Positions 1 through 8,242 of a DNA stretch of 41,153 nucleotides are shown in pieces. The notes under the pieces are model-generated. The model worked only from the letters and a program-made list of their open reading frames with translations. It did not search any database and was not told the DNA's origin. This DNA is from Cystobacter fuscus DSM 2262 (lineage in GTDB: Bacteria > Myxococcota > Myxococcia > Myxococcales > Myxococcaceae): positions 1 through 41,153 of the forward strand of contig NZ_ANAH02000034.1 of assembly GCF_000335475.2 (NCBI RefSeq). Reading direction: 5' to 3'. Numbering within the stretch: position 1 is the stretch's first letter; the number at the start of each line of letters is the position of its first letter. The translations under genes and the position numbers were made by a program.

Positions 1-836
1 AGCGGCGGGAGTTCCTCGCGCGCGCGGGGGCGGGCGTGGCGCTGGTGGCCACGGGAGGCATCACCAGCCATGGCACGTGGCGCGCCTTCCACCCCCCGGT
101 GGTGAACGAGGTGACGGTGAAGCTGCCGGGGCTGCCCAGGGCCCTGGATGGAATCACGATCGTGCAGCTCAGTGACATCCACGTGGGCCCGCTCATCCAG
201 CGCCGCTTCATGGACGAGCTGGTGGCGCGCACCAACGCCTTGAAGGGCGACCTGGTGTGCATCACCGGCGACCTGGTGGACGGCAGCGTGGAGCAGTTGG
301 GCCAGGCGGCCGCGGCGCTCCGGGAGCTGCGCTCGCGCTTCGGCACGTACTTCTGCACGGGCAATCACGAGTACTACTCGGGCGACGAGGAGTGGACCGA
401 GGCCCTCACGCGCATGGGCGTCACGGTGCTGCGCAACCGCCACGTGCGCGTGGGCGACGCGGGCGCCTCGTTCGATCTGGTGGGCGTGGATGACTGGGCG
501 GCCGGGCGCTCGGGTTACCCGGAGCGCGGCTACGACTTGTCGGCGGCCCTCGCGGGGAGGGATCCCACCCGGGCGTCGGTGCTGCTGGCGCATCAGCCGG
601 CGGGCTGGCGCGATCAGGCGCAGAAGGCGGGCATGGGGCTGCAGTTGTCCGGACACACGCACGGCGGGCAGATGTTCCCCTTCACCCTGGCGGTGTCCGC
701 CATCTGGGAGCACGACGCCGGCTTGTTCCGCGAGGGCGAGCACTCGCTCTACGTGAGCCGGGGCACGGGCTTCTGGGGTCCTCCGGTGCGGGTGGCCGCG
801 CCGCCTGAGATCGTGAAGGTGACGCTGCTCGCGTGA
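1..836 (+). CDS. Tat-exported metallophosphoesterase (5' end outside window)
   Basis: Calcineurin-like binuclear metallophosphoesterase of the YaeI/YkuE type, probably acting outside the cytoplasm on phosphodiester or lipid substrates. The reading frame is open to the left edge and its first visible residues are RREFLARAGAG, the twin-arginine part of a Tat signal, so the true start lies just upstream and a GTG at 36 is internal. All family metal motifs are present in order: SDIHVG (Asp-x-His), GDLVDG, GNHEYY, LAHQP and GHTHGGQ near the C-terminus. Its stop overlaps the extended open frame of the following FHA gene, which may be co-transcribed. The family is clear; the substrate is unknown. 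Confidence 0.88.
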   Translation, partial: RREFLARAGAGVALVATGGITSHGTWRAFHPPVVNEVTVKLPGLPRALDGITIVQLSDIHVGPLIQRRFMDELVARTNALKGDLVCITGDLVDGSVEQLGQAAAALRELRSRFGTYFCTGNHEYYSGDEEWTEALTRMGVTVLRNRHVRVGDAGASFDLVGVDDWAAGRSGYPERGYDLSAALAGRDPTRASVLLAHQPAGWRDQAQKAGMGLQLSGHTHGGQMFPFTLAVSAIWEHDAGLFREGEHSLYVSRGTGFWGPPVRVAAPPEIVKVTLLA

Positions 837-946
837 AAACGCTCGCCCGGATTTCACGCTACGTAAACGAGCAGTCCTGGACAGCCCAGCGTCCCCGGGA
901 AACGTCGAGATGGGAATCCCCGCGTGAAGATGATTGTCTCGGAGCC

Positions 947-1489
947 ATGGCACGATCCCTGTTGATGTCCCTACTCGTGCGCCAGCACCTGGCCCTCAAG
1001 GAGAAGTTCCGCGCCCGCTATCCCCACAGTTGGTTGGTCTGGGAGGCGGGGGTGTGGAACGTGCCGGAGAGCAGTGAGCAGAACCACGGTGCGACGCGAC
1101 TGCCGACCTCGGATCTCCGGGACTGTCTGCCCCCGGGCGACGCGATGTGCTTCGAGCTCACCCCGGGCCGCGACGCGCTGATGATCGGCCGGGCCTCGCA
1201 CAACGCCTTCGTCATCAACGACGCGACGGTGTCACGCGAGCACCTGCTGCTGCGCGCGCGGCCGGACGGCGGCTGGACGGTGGAAGCGTTGAGCCAGGGA
1301 GGACCGGCGATGCTCGGCGGCCAGTTGCTGCCGCCCGGAGAACCGCGGCCCCTGGAGAGCGGCATGCACCTGCAGCTCGGCGATGTGCGGCTCACCTTCC
1401 ACGACGCCGAGAGCTTCCACCAGCGCATGGGCCACACGGCCGCGCTGGTGATGGCCCAGATGCGCGGCTCGCCGAACAGCCCGGCCTGA
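947..1489 (+). CDS. FHA domain protein
   Basis: 180-residue cytoplasmic protein with one C-terminal forkhead-associated domain, a phosphothreonine-binding module. The FHA signature is visible as MIGR (residues 79-82), then NDATVSREH (about 91-99, with the Ser-Arg-x-His core) and a closing LQLGDVRLTF strand. The N-terminal 75 residues are not recognised. The frame is open back to a GTG at 833 that overlaps the preceding stop, but the ATG at 947 gives a more normal N-terminus; it has GGAG only 2 bases upstream, so the start is uncertain. FHA proteins in myxobacteria usually read out Hanks-type kinases, and one is encoded about 2 kb away on the other strand; a functional link is inference. Confidence 0.8.
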   Translation: MARSLLMSLLVRQHLALKEKFRARYPHSWLVWEAGVWNVPESSEQNHGATRLPTSDLRDCLPPGDAMCFELTPGRDALMIGRASHNAFVINDATVSREHLLLRARPDGGWTVEALSQGGPAMLGGQLLPPGEPRPLESGMHLQLGDVRLTFHDAESFHQRMGHTAALVMAQMRGSPNSPA

Positions 1490-1495
1490 GCCCCG

Positions 1496-1514
1496 GCCCC
1501 GCGAGGAGCGGGGC
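1496..1514. terminator. Hairpin between convergent genes
   Basis: Perfect 7-bp inverted repeat (GCCCCGC / GCGGGGC, loop GAGGA) filling the 24-base gap between the FHA gene and the opposing TPR gene. It is symmetric enough to act as a terminator in both directions, although neither side has a T-run. Confidence 0.5.
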
Positions 1515-2155
1515 TAGCGGATGGTGCCCAGGGTGGTGGGACGCGGCTGGGGCGCGGTGGCGGCGTAGATGATGCCGCCGGCCGCGATCGCCACGGCGCC
1601 CGCGCCCGCCCACACCCACCACTTCTTCGTCAGGCTCTCGCCCTGGACCTCGGTGTTGGCCGGCGTGGACTTGGACGCCACGGTGCGCGAGCGCTCGCTG
1701 TCCTGACGCGCGCGCCGCTCGGCCACCTCCGCCGTCTGCTTGCGCAGGGAGGAGTCCTTCTGCTGCGGCTTGCCCACCGCCGCGTCCATCTCGGCGATCA
1801 ACTCGCGCACGAGCGGAGCATTGGCCGGTGGTTGTTTCGATTGGGCCAGGTAGCGGCGGTAGAAGGTGGCGGCCTGCTCGGGCCGCGCCAACTGCCGGTA
1901 GCACTGGGCGATGTTGAAGAGGAAGCCGGGCAGCGGCAGCAGCCGGTACGCCTCGACATAGGCGTCCAGGGCCTTCTGGAACTGCGCCTGCTCGTAGGCG
2001 GCATTGCCCTCGAGGAACTTCGCGCGGGCCTGGGCCTGCGCACGCGCCTCTCCACTCTGGGCGCGCGCGGGCAGGGGCGCGAGGGCGAGCAGCCCCACGA
2101 CCACGGCCACCCACCACCCGGAGCGCTCAAGGAGCGAACGGATCAATGACGGCAT
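1514..2155 (-). CDS. TPR-containing membrane-anchored protein
   Basis: 213 residues. A hydrophobic N-terminus with an ARAQ-type signal-peptidase site is followed by tetratricopeptide-like helices (FLEGNAAYEQAQFQKALDAY, then FLFNIAQCYRQLARPEQAA), a charged linker and a C-terminal membrane segment (about residues 178-200). This is the standard myxobacterial small TPR protein found next to PEGA-type Ser/Thr kinases; it probably scaffolds an envelope complex. The start at 2155 has GGGAAA about 7 bases upstream and lies 29 bases inside the end of the kinase gene, so the two are translationally coupled. A longer open frame reaches 2278 but would overlap the kinase further and begins with unlikely arginine-rich sequence. 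Confidence 0.8.
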   Translation of the reverse strand: MPSLIRSLLERSGWWVAVVVGLLALAPLPARAQSGEARAQAQARAKFLEGNAAYEQAQFQKALDAYVEAYRLLPLPGFLFNIAQCYRQLARPEQAATFYRRYLAQSKQPPANAPLVRELIAEMDAAVGKPQQKDSSLRKQTAEVAERRARQDSERSRTVASKSTPANTEVQGESLTKKWWVWAGAGAVAIAAGGIIYAATAPQPRPTTLGTIR

Positions 2156-3614
2156 CACGGTTTCCCATGGACGATTTGCGCGAGAGGGACGAGCGCGGGA
2201 GGGAAGAGCGCGAGGGCATCGCGCGCGCGGGCTTCGTCCCCGCGCGCACCAGGGGCACCTCGAGCGAGGAGGACGCATCGAGCGGCAGCTGGTGCTCGCT
2301 CGGCACGTAGCCCGCCAGCTCCACGCGCACGCCCAGGGAGCTGGCCGAGGAGGGCATCTGGGCCACCCACGGCGTCACCCCGAGCGTCTCGCCCGTGTCG
2401 GCGCGGACCACCCGCGCGCCCGCGGGCACGGAGTTCACGGTGAGGGAGACGGGCACCGGCTGGGGCTTGGGGGCCTCGGCCACCAGCGGCTCGGCCACCA
2501 CGGCCCCCGGCGTGGAAGCCGCGGGCTCGCCGCCTCGCACCAGCACGAGACCCACGCCCGCCAGGGCCAGCACGCCCACCAGGGCTGCCCAGCCCGCGCG
2601 CCGCGGCATCCGCAGCGCGAAGGGCATCGGCATGGGCCGGGTGGGCCGGTCCTCGGGAGGCACGACGGCCAGGGTGGCCGGGTCCGAGTCCGTCACCAGC
2701 GCGGTGATGACCTCGGCGAGCTGCGCGGGCCGCCCCTCGGGCTCCTTGGACAGGCAGCGCAGGGTGATGGCCGCCAGCTCCGGCGGAATCGCGTCGCCCG
2801 CGGGCGTGTGCGTGGGCAGCTCCGGGGGCGACTCGGTGAGGATCTTCACCATGAGCTGGCCGAAGTTGGGCGCCACGAAGGGCGGCTGTCCGGCGAGCAG
2901 CTCATAGAGGACGGTGCCCACGGCGTAGATGTCCGCGCGCGCGTCCACCGGCAGCCCCGCCGCCTGCTCGGGCGACATGTACGTGGGCGTGCCGATGATG
3001 GTGCCGTCCAACGTCCCGTTGACGCCCTCGGCGGTGAGCAGCTTGGCCACGCCGAAGTCGAGCACCTTCACGAAGTCCGGCTGTCCGCTCTTGTGGGCGA
3101 TGAAGAGGTTGTCCGGCTTGATGTCGCGGTGCACCACCCCGAGCTGATGCGCCGCGCTGAGCGCCGCGCACACCTGAACCATGATGCGGCGGATGCGCGC
3201 GAGGCCCAGCCGCTCCTCGCGCAGCAGCTCCGACAGGCTCTGGCCGCGCAGCAGCTCCATCACGCAGTAGACGTGACCGGCCGCCGGGTCCTCGACGAAG
3301 TCGAAGATCTCCACGATGTGCTCGTGGTTGATCTGATTGACGGCGTGCGCCTCCTGGAAGAAGCGCCGCACGAAGTTGCCGTCATGGGCGTAGGTGGAGC
3401 GCAGGACCTTGAGGGCCACCTGGCGTCCCAGCCGCACATGCCGCGCCTGGAAGACCTGCCCCATGGAGCCCTCGCCCAGGAGGCGCTCCAGTTGATAGCT
3501 GCCCAGGATGTCGCCTACCTGCAACTGCGTCTCCTGAATCGAGGAACCGCCGGGTCCGGCGTTGCGCGAGCCAGTGGAGAGTACAGTACCTGGGATGAGG
3601 TCGTCGCCGCCCAT
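2127..3614 (-). CDS. Hanks-type Ser/Thr protein kinase with C-terminal PEGA domain
   Basis: 495 residues. An N-terminal eukaryotic-like kinase domain carries all catalytic motifs: glycine loop GEGSMGQVF (47-55), VALKVL lysine (Lys69), HRDIKPDN catalytic loop (162-169), DFG (186-188) and SPEQA in place of APE. One transmembrane helix at about 340-360 separates it from an extracytoplasmic PEGA domain (about 387-457, with SVPAGARV and the GVTPW turn) and a Ser/Arg-rich tail. It is probably active and senses an envelope ligand through PEGA. Start choice is weak: the ATG at 3614 gives a natural N-terminus but has no good ribosome site, and the frame stays open to a GTG at 3695. It is coupled to the downstream TPR gene. 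Confidence 0.9.
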   Translation of the reverse strand: MGGDDLIPGTVLSTGSRNAGPGGSSIQETQLQVGDILGSYQLERLLGEGSMGQVFQARHVRLGRQVALKVLRSTYAHDGNFVRRFFQEAHAVNQINHEHIVEIFDFVEDPAAGHVYCVMELLRGQSLSELLREERLGLARIRRIMVQVCAALSAAHQLGVVHRDIKPDNLFIAHKSGQPDFVKVLDFGVAKLLTAEGVNGTLDGTIIGTPTYMSPEQAAGLPVDARADIYAVGTVLYELLAGQPPFVAPNFGQLMVKILTESPPELPTHTPAGDAIPPELAAITLRCLSKEPEGRPAQLAEVITALVTDSDPATLAVVPPEDRPTRPMPMPFALRMPRRAGWAALVGVLALAGVGLVLVRGGEPAASTPGAVVAEPLVAEAPKPQPVPVSLTVNSVPAGARVVRADTGETLGVTPWVAQMPSSASSLGVRVELAGYVPSEHQLPLDASSSLEVPLVRAGTKPARAMPSRSSLPRSSLSRKSSMGNRDAVIDPFAP

Positions 3615-3739
3615 GAGAGGACCAAACTCGCCACGGAATCTGTTCCCGGCAACCCATACGTGAACAGCGCCGTCAGGTGGGCGACTTTTGCACACCAGCG
3701 CTGCCCTCGTGTGGCACCCGGTTGGCCCGGAGTGTGAAC

Positions 3740-3767
3740 AGCCCTTCTTCCCGGAAGAAGAAGGGCT
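3740..3767 (-). terminator. Strong hairpin after the PEGA/MopE-like operon
   Basis: Perfect 11-bp inverted repeat (AGCCCTTCTTC / GAAGAAGGGCT, 6-base loop) lying 25 bases past the stop of the MopE-like lipoprotein gene and upstream of the kinase. A terminator for the minus-strand operon is the simplest reading. No T-tract follows, so it could instead be an mRNA 3'-end stabiliser. Confidence 0.6.
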
Positions 3768-3792
3768 TGGGATACGACATCACCTGGGTGGA

Positions 3793-4926
3793 TCAACTAC
3801 ACGTGCCGTTGCTCTTGCAGGTTCTCCCGTTCCCGCAAGCCGTACCGGTGGTGCAGTCGGCGGTGTCCGCGCAGTCGATCTTGTTGTCCTTGTCGTTGTC
3901 CTGACCATCGTTGCAGGTGGTCTCGGCGGCGGCGTTCGACTTGCAGAGGCAGCCCGTCCCACACGACTGATTGGCACAGTCCGTGTCCGCGCAGTCGACC
4001 TTGGTGTCCTTGTCGTTGTCGACATTGTCGTTGCAGGTGGTCTCGGCGGCGGCGTTCGACTTGCAGAGGCAGCCCGTCCCACACGACTGATTGGCGCAAT
4101 CCGTGTCCGCGCAGTCGATCTTGGTGTCCCTGTCGTTGTCGTTGCTATCGCCGCAGAGGGTCTCGGCGGCGGCGTTCGACTTGCAGAGGCAGCCCGTCCC
4201 ACACGACAGATTGGCACAGTCCGTGTCCGCGCAGTCGTTCTTGGTGTCCTTGTCGTTGTCGACATTGTCGTTGCAGGTGGTCTCGGCGGCGACGTTCGAC
4301 TTGCAGGTGCAGCCCGTCCCACACGACTTCTGGTCGCAGTCGGTGTCCGCGCACCCCACGAGCCCATCCCCGTCGTCGTCCGAGCCCTCGGTGCACGTCT
4401 GCTGCACGCGTCCCGTGCACCTGCCCGCGACGCACGTCTGACCCGCCGAGCAGGCGGTGCCACACGCGCCGCAGTTCTTCACGTCCTGCTGGAGATCGAA
4501 GCCCTCGTCCGTCACTCCGTCACAATTGTCGTCGACGCGGTTGCACAGCTCTTCGGTGGGCTGGACCTCGCCCTCGCACAGCTGCTCGTTGTTGGCGCCG
4601 CACTTGGGCGTGCCGGCCTTGCAGCGCCCCTTGCCCGCAGTGCCCTCGGGGCCGCCATAGCAGGTCGCGGCCAGATCGTCCTTCTTGCCATTGCAGTCGT
4701 CATCGACGCCATTGCACACCTCGGTGGCGTTGGCGGAGGGCGTGCAGCAATAGCCGCTCAGGCCCTCCCGGGGCACGCACTTCTCCCCGGCCAGGGAGCA
4801 ATCCTCGTCCGAGGCGCAGCTGAAGATGGTGCCATCCGGAAGCTCCGCCACCCAACACGCCGAGGCCGCCACGGCCATCCACAAGCCGAACCCGAGCGCG
4901 CACACGAGAGAAGAAATCGACTTCAT
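3793..4926 (-). CDS. MopE-like Cys/Asp-repeat lipoprotein
   Basis: 377 residues. The N-terminus is hydrophobic and ends in ASAC (Cys24), a tolerable lipobox, so the protein is probably an outer-membrane or surface lipoprotein. Residues 71-84 and 128-141 are MopE-type metal-binding motifs (CNGVDDDCNG and CNRVDDNCDG). The last 200 residues are five repeats of exactly 40 residues (178-377), each with an Asp-rich DNDKD stretch, CADTDC and SCGTGC. The Asp spacing suggests Ca2+ binding and the paired Cys suggest disulfides; this is inferred from pattern. The start is 2 bases after the stop of the PEGA gene, so the pair is one operon. Myxobacteria encode many such proteins, mostly of unknown role. 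Confidence 0.8.
   Translation of the reverse strand: MKSISSLVCALGFGLWMAVAASACWVAELPDGTIFSCASDEDCSLAGEKCVPREGLSGYCCTPSANATEVCNGVDDDCNGKKDDLAATCYGGPEGTAGKGRCKAGTPKCGANNEQLCEGEVQPTEELCNRVDDNCDGVTDEGFDLQQDVKNCGACGTACSAGQTCVAGRCTGRVQQTCTEGSDDDGDGLVGCADTDCDQKSCGTGCTCKSNVAAETTCNDNVDNDKDTKNDCADTDCANLSCGTGCLCKSNAAAETLCGDSNDNDRDTKIDCADTDCANQSCGTGCLCKSNAAAETTCNDNVDNDKDTKVDCADTDCANQSCGTGCLCKSNAAAETTCNDGQDNDKDNKIDCADTADCTTGTACGNGRTCKSNGTCS
3796..4395 (-). repeat. Five 120-bp coding tandem repeats
   Basis: Five consecutive 120-base units encode the C-terminal repeats of the MopE-like lipoprotein. The three inner units are nearly identical at the DNA level (the blocks starting near 3961, 4081 and 4201 line up with few differences), while the two end units are more diverged. 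This suggests recent copying or homogenisation of the middle units. Confidence 0.9.
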
Positions 4927-4928
4927 GA

Positions 4929-6179
4929 TCAGAAACTCCCACCAAACACGAGATGAAGGGCCATGTCACCGCGCCCCGAGCCGCCCGTCCCACCGGCCAC
5001 CGGGGCCACCGAGGAAGACGCCGGCGCGGAGCGCTGCGGCACGATGATGAGCCAGGCCAGGCTGCCGGCCGCCACCGCGCCTCCGCCCGCCATGAGGGCC
5101 GTGGAGATCAGCGCGTTCTGCCGCATGGCCTCATAGTCACGCCGGTTGATGTCCACCACGCCCTGGCGGTCGATCTTCATCGTCCTCTGCTGCAGGGGCA
5201 GGCCCATGGCCACGCCCGCGCCCACCGCCGCCAGTCCCAGCACCGTGGTGTAGAGGGCGGGGCGGCTGAAGATGGTGGGATTCGAGGAGCCCGACTTCCT
5301 CTTCTTCTTCGCCGGCGTGCGCTCGTCCAGCTCCGACAGGGGGCTCTCCGGCGCGGCGCCACTGAACTCCAGCCGCACGGCGAGCTCCTTCGTCTCGCCC
5401 GGGGTGAGCGTCACCGTCTTCGTATAGGTGTTGTAGTCGTCCGCCTCCACGACGATCTGGTTGTCCCCGGGCGGCAGCTTCGCCTCCACGTTGCCCACGC
5501 CCAGCACGCGCGAGCCCACGCGCACCACCGCGCGCGACACGTTGCTCGCCACCTTGAGCATCGCGCGGGGCCTTGCCAGGGTCGTCACCCGCTTGGCCAG
5601 CGTCTCGCCCGCCTCGCGGATGAAGGTGCTGTCCGTCGGCTTGCGGCCCGTCACCACGTCCGTCTCCACCACGCCCCGGTCGCGGTCGAACGTCCACAAC
5701 CGCAGCGTCCAGCCCTCGTCCTCCAGCGACAGGCGCGCGGTGGTGAGCAGGTCCGCGTCCAGCGTGTCCGCCGCGCCGCTCAGGCACGAGGCCTCCGCGC
5801 AGCGCAGCGTGGTCGCGTAGTCATTGCCGAGCTGCTGGCGGGCCTCGGCCGGAGTCGCCGCGCGCACCACCTTGCCGGTGCGGAACGCCACGCCCTGCAA
5901 CCACCCCACCCACCTCTTGGAGGCCGCGGCGCCGGCGCGCTCGGGCGTGTCCAGGCCCACGAGCCCGAAGCGTGGCATGAGGTCCGCCCCGGGGCCCGAG
6001 CTGAGATCCAGCCCCATGGAGCCATCCGGAGGCGCTTCCTCGGAGGACTCCTCGGTCTGCTCGTTGGACTGCGGGGCGTTGGGGTCCGAGGAGAGATCCA
6101 ACCCGAAACCACCCTGGGCCCTGGCCGGGCCGGAGGCCAGCGCGAGCAGGACGGCGGCGACGACGAAAGCGGTGCGCAT
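4929..6179 (-). CDS. Exported PEGA domain protein
   Basis: 416 residues with a clear signal peptide (cleavage near ARAQGG, about residue 22). An acidic low-complexity segment contains two copies of a GLDLSS motif, followed by an unassigned domain (about 85-200). A PEGA-like domain spans about 205-275 (ASNVSRAVVRVGSRVLGVG, then LPPGDNQIVVEADDY), then a Lys/Arg stretch and two hydrophobic helices (about 305-325 and 360-382). It is probably periplasmic and membrane-anchored. Translation runs straight into the MopE-like lipoprotein gene with a 2-base gap. Together with the neighbouring PEGA kinase it suggests an envelope assembly; the function is unknown. Confidence 0.75.
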   Translation of the reverse strand: MRTAFVVAAVLLALASGPARAQGGFGLDLSSDPNAPQSNEQTEESSEEAPPDGSMGLDLSSGPGADLMPRFGLVGLDTPERAGAAASKRWVGWLQGVAFRTGKVVRAATPAEARQQLGNDYATTLRCAEASCLSGAADTLDADLLTTARLSLEDEGWTLRLWTFDRDRGVVETDVVTGRKPTDSTFIREAGETLAKRVTTLARPRAMLKVASNVSRAVVRVGSRVLGVGNVEAKLPPGDNQIVVEADDYNTYTKTVTLTPGETKELAVRLEFSGAAPESPLSELDERTPAKKKRKSGSSNPTIFSRPALYTTVLGLAAVGAGVAMGLPLQQRTMKIDRQGVVDINRRDYEAMRQNALISTALMAGGGAVAAGSLAWLIIVPQRSAPASSSVAPVAGGTGGSGRGDMALHLVFGGSF

Positions 6180-6227
6180 GGGCCCCGTTCTACCCTGAAC
6201 AGAGCCCGTTGCGGAGCACTCCGCGCG

Positions 6228-7391
6228 TCACGCCCCGCGCGAGGCCAGGTAGCGCGCCAGGGCCTGTGCCTTGGGCACCAACGTTTCCACCTCGATGAAT
6301 TCCTCCACCGTATGGAAACCCTTGCCCCGGGGGCCGAGCCCATCGATGGAGGGAATGCCCATGGAGGACGAGGTGCTGGCGTCCGAGCCGCCTCCCACCA
6401 GGGGGGACTCGCCCCGGCCCAGCCCCGAGGCATGGGCACACGTCCCATACGCCTCCATCAGCGCCGCCGAGGCCTCGGTGCGCTCCAGGGGCTCGCGCGA
6501 CACGCCCCCTTGCACCTCGATGCGGGTACCAGGCACCCCCGCCGCCGCTTCCTCGGCCGCATGGTGGAAGCGCCGCACCAGCTCCTCGCCGTCCGCGCGG
6601 GTGCAGAAGCGCAGGTCCACCTCCGCCACCGCCTGGTCCGGCACGGTGTTCTTGCCCTGTCCCCCCGTGACCTTGCCCACGTTGACGGTGAGGCCGCGCG
6701 GGTAGTCGGTGAGCTGCTGCACCCGATCCACGAAGCGGGCGATGGCCCAGAGGGCATTGGCGCCCTCGTGGTGGGCGTTGCCCGCGTGGGCCGCCTTGCC
6801 GCGCGCCGTCGCCACCGCCATGCCCGTGCCCTTGCGCCGGGTGATGATGGCGTCCCCGGCCCGGCCGGACTCGAAGACGAGACAGGCCTCGGCCCCGGCG
6901 ATGGCCTCGCGGATGACGCCGATCCCCTCGGGCGACCCCACCTCCTCGTCCGCCACCACCACCAGGCGCAACGGGGGCAGCCGCCCCAGGCCCCCCGTCG
7001 CCGCGAGCGCCTTGAGCGCCCAGGCGATGACGACGAGCCCTCCCTTCATGTCCAGCACGCCCGGGCCGCGCCGCAAGGAGCCCTCGCGCCGGTAGCCCTC
7101 GAACTTGCCGGGGGGAAAGACCGTGTCCAGGTGTCCCACGAGCGCCAGCGGCCGGGCTGCCGGCCGTCCCTCGGAGCGGAAGACGAGATGATCCGCGTAG
7201 CGCTGGCTGGGCACCACCTCCGCCGCCAGCCCGGGGATGGCCAACTGCTCGCGCAACAGGGCCCCCACCCGGCGCCCGCCCTCCGGATTCTCCGTCCAGG
7301 AGTTCACCTCGACCAGGGCGGCGAGCGCCTCCTCCATCTCGCCCAGCCTGCCCACCAGCCAGTCCGCCGCTGCTTGACCACCCTCGTGCAT
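6228..7391 (-). CDS. M20 family zinc metallopeptidase (carboxypeptidase G2-like)
   Basis: 387-residue two-domain zinc exopeptidase similar to glutamate carboxypeptidases. The metal and catalytic residues are present: GHLDT (His87, Asp89), bridging Asp114 in VLDMKGG, catalytic Glu149 and metal-binding Glu150 in ADEEVGS, Glu174 in FESG and a C-terminal His360 (GKGFH). The lid domain has AAHAG (His202). The ATG at 7391 has a strong GAGGAGG ribosome site about 6 bases upstream, which rules out the longer open frame to 7628. No signal peptide, so cytoplasmic; it probably trims C-terminal residues from peptides or acylated amino acids. It is divergent from the next gene. Confidence 0.9.
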   Translation of the reverse strand: MHEGGQAAADWLVGRLGEMEEALAALVEVNSWTENPEGGRRVGALLREQLAIPGLAAEVVPSQRYADHLVFRSEGRPAARPLALVGHLDTVFPPGKFEGYRREGSLRRGPGVLDMKGGLVVIAWALKALAATGGLGRLPPLRLVVVADEEVGSPEGIGVIREAIAGAEACLVFESGRAGDAIITRRKGTGMAVATARGKAAHAGNAHHEGANALWAIARFVDRVQQLTDYPRGLTVNVGKVTGGQGKNTVPDQAVAEVDLRFCTRADGEELVRRFHHAAEEAAAGVPGTRIEVQGGVSREPLERTEASAALMEAYGTCAHASGLGRGESPLVGGGSDASTSSSMGIPSIDGLGPRGKGFHTVEEFIEVETLVPKAQALARYLASRGA

Positions 7392-7596
7392 CACCGCACC
7401 TCCTCTGCCCCGGGAACATCCCTCCCCGAGCGCTCCCACGCCAGCACCACGCCACGTCCCGGTCACCTGAACGACGCTCGGGCACCACGCCCTGCCCGTC
7501 TGCCCGGCGGGCCTCCCGGCGCGCGCCGTCCCCCTGGTCTGGGGGTGCTTGCCGGGAACCCGGATGCTTCGCACCTCAAGCCCAGGAGGAAGCACA

Positions 7597-8031
7597 ATGG
7601 CGGACGCGCTGTGGATTCTGGTGGCCAATGCAAGCCGGGCCAGGCTCTTCTCGACGGACGAGCGGGCCGAGAAGTGGGACCTGCGTGAGGAGTTCTTTCA
7701 CGAGGAAAGCCGTCAACGCTCCTCGGAACTGTTCCAGCAACCCGACAACCCCAACGCGGGTGCCCTGAGCAAGCCCCAACCCGAGAACCAACCCGATGCA
7801 CGCCAGCAACTGGAGCACGAGCGCTTCGCCAGGCAGCTCGCCGAGCGGCTCGAGCGCGGCATCAATGACCGGGCGTTCGACCGGGTGGTGATCGCCTCGC
7901 CTCCAGGGTTCCTGGGCATGCTGCGCAAGGCCATCAGCCCCCGGGTCCAGCAGCGGCTGATGCTCGACATGCGGGCGGACTACACGCACGTGCCCGTCAA
8001 GGATCTGCCCGAGCGCATCCCCCTCACCTAG
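7597..8031 (+). CDS. Host-attachment family protein (baeRF-like fold)
   Basis: 144 residues matching the family named for attachment to plant host cells: N-terminal WILVANASRARLF, a variable acidic middle, and a C-terminal conserved block (FDRVVIASPPGFLGMLRK, then HVPVKDLPERI). The family is widespread in soil bacteria, the name comes from early Agrobacterium work, and it is related to release-factor-like baeRF proteins, so the real role may be ribosome- or stress-linked. AGGAGGA at 7584-7590 fixes the ATG at 7597. It stands alone, divergent from the peptidase. Confidence 0.85.
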   Translation: MADALWILVANASRARLFSTDERAEKWDLREEFFHEESRQRSSELFQQPDNPNAGALSKPQPENQPDARQQLEHERFARQLAERLERGINDRAFDRVVIASPPGFLGMLRKAISPRVQQRLMLDMRADYTHVPVKDLPERIPLT

Positions 8032-8062
8032 CAGGGGAGGCAACCAGCCGGCGCCCGCTGGG

Positions 8063-8179
8063 GCAGGGGCCCGGGCGGGACGGGGGACTTTCGGAGCTGT
8101 CGCGGCTTCGCCCCCCCTCCCGGGCAACCGAGGAGGCGACAGGGAGAGGAAGACCGGGCGGACTCCGTGGTACACGGAG
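8063..8179 (+). other. Structured 5' leader upstream of chemoreceptor
   Basis: The 211-base gap before the chemoreceptor holds a long-range 7-bp pairing (CTGTCGC 8097-8103 with GCGACAG 8136-8142) that encloses a GC-rich internal segment. A separate perfect hairpin with triloop follows (CTCCGTG 8163-8169, CACGGAG 8173-8179). It does not match any riboswitch class I know and could be a terminator of the preceding gene or a regulated leader. Confidence 0.3.
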
Positions 8180-8242
8180 GGTGGGGTGTTCCTGGGAGGC
8201 CGGAAGCGCCGGCCCCTTCCCCGCACGAAGGTTCCGAGATTC

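Noticed and set aside
4953..7688. Very long plus-strand open frame opposite the PEGA and M20 genes
   Set aside because: It is His/Arg-rich, has no domain, and is the expected shadow of two well-supported minus-strand genes at this GC content.
8063..8242. c-di-GMP or cobalamin riboswitch upstream of the chemoreceptor
   Set aside because: The required conserved cores of these classes are not found; only generic stems are present.
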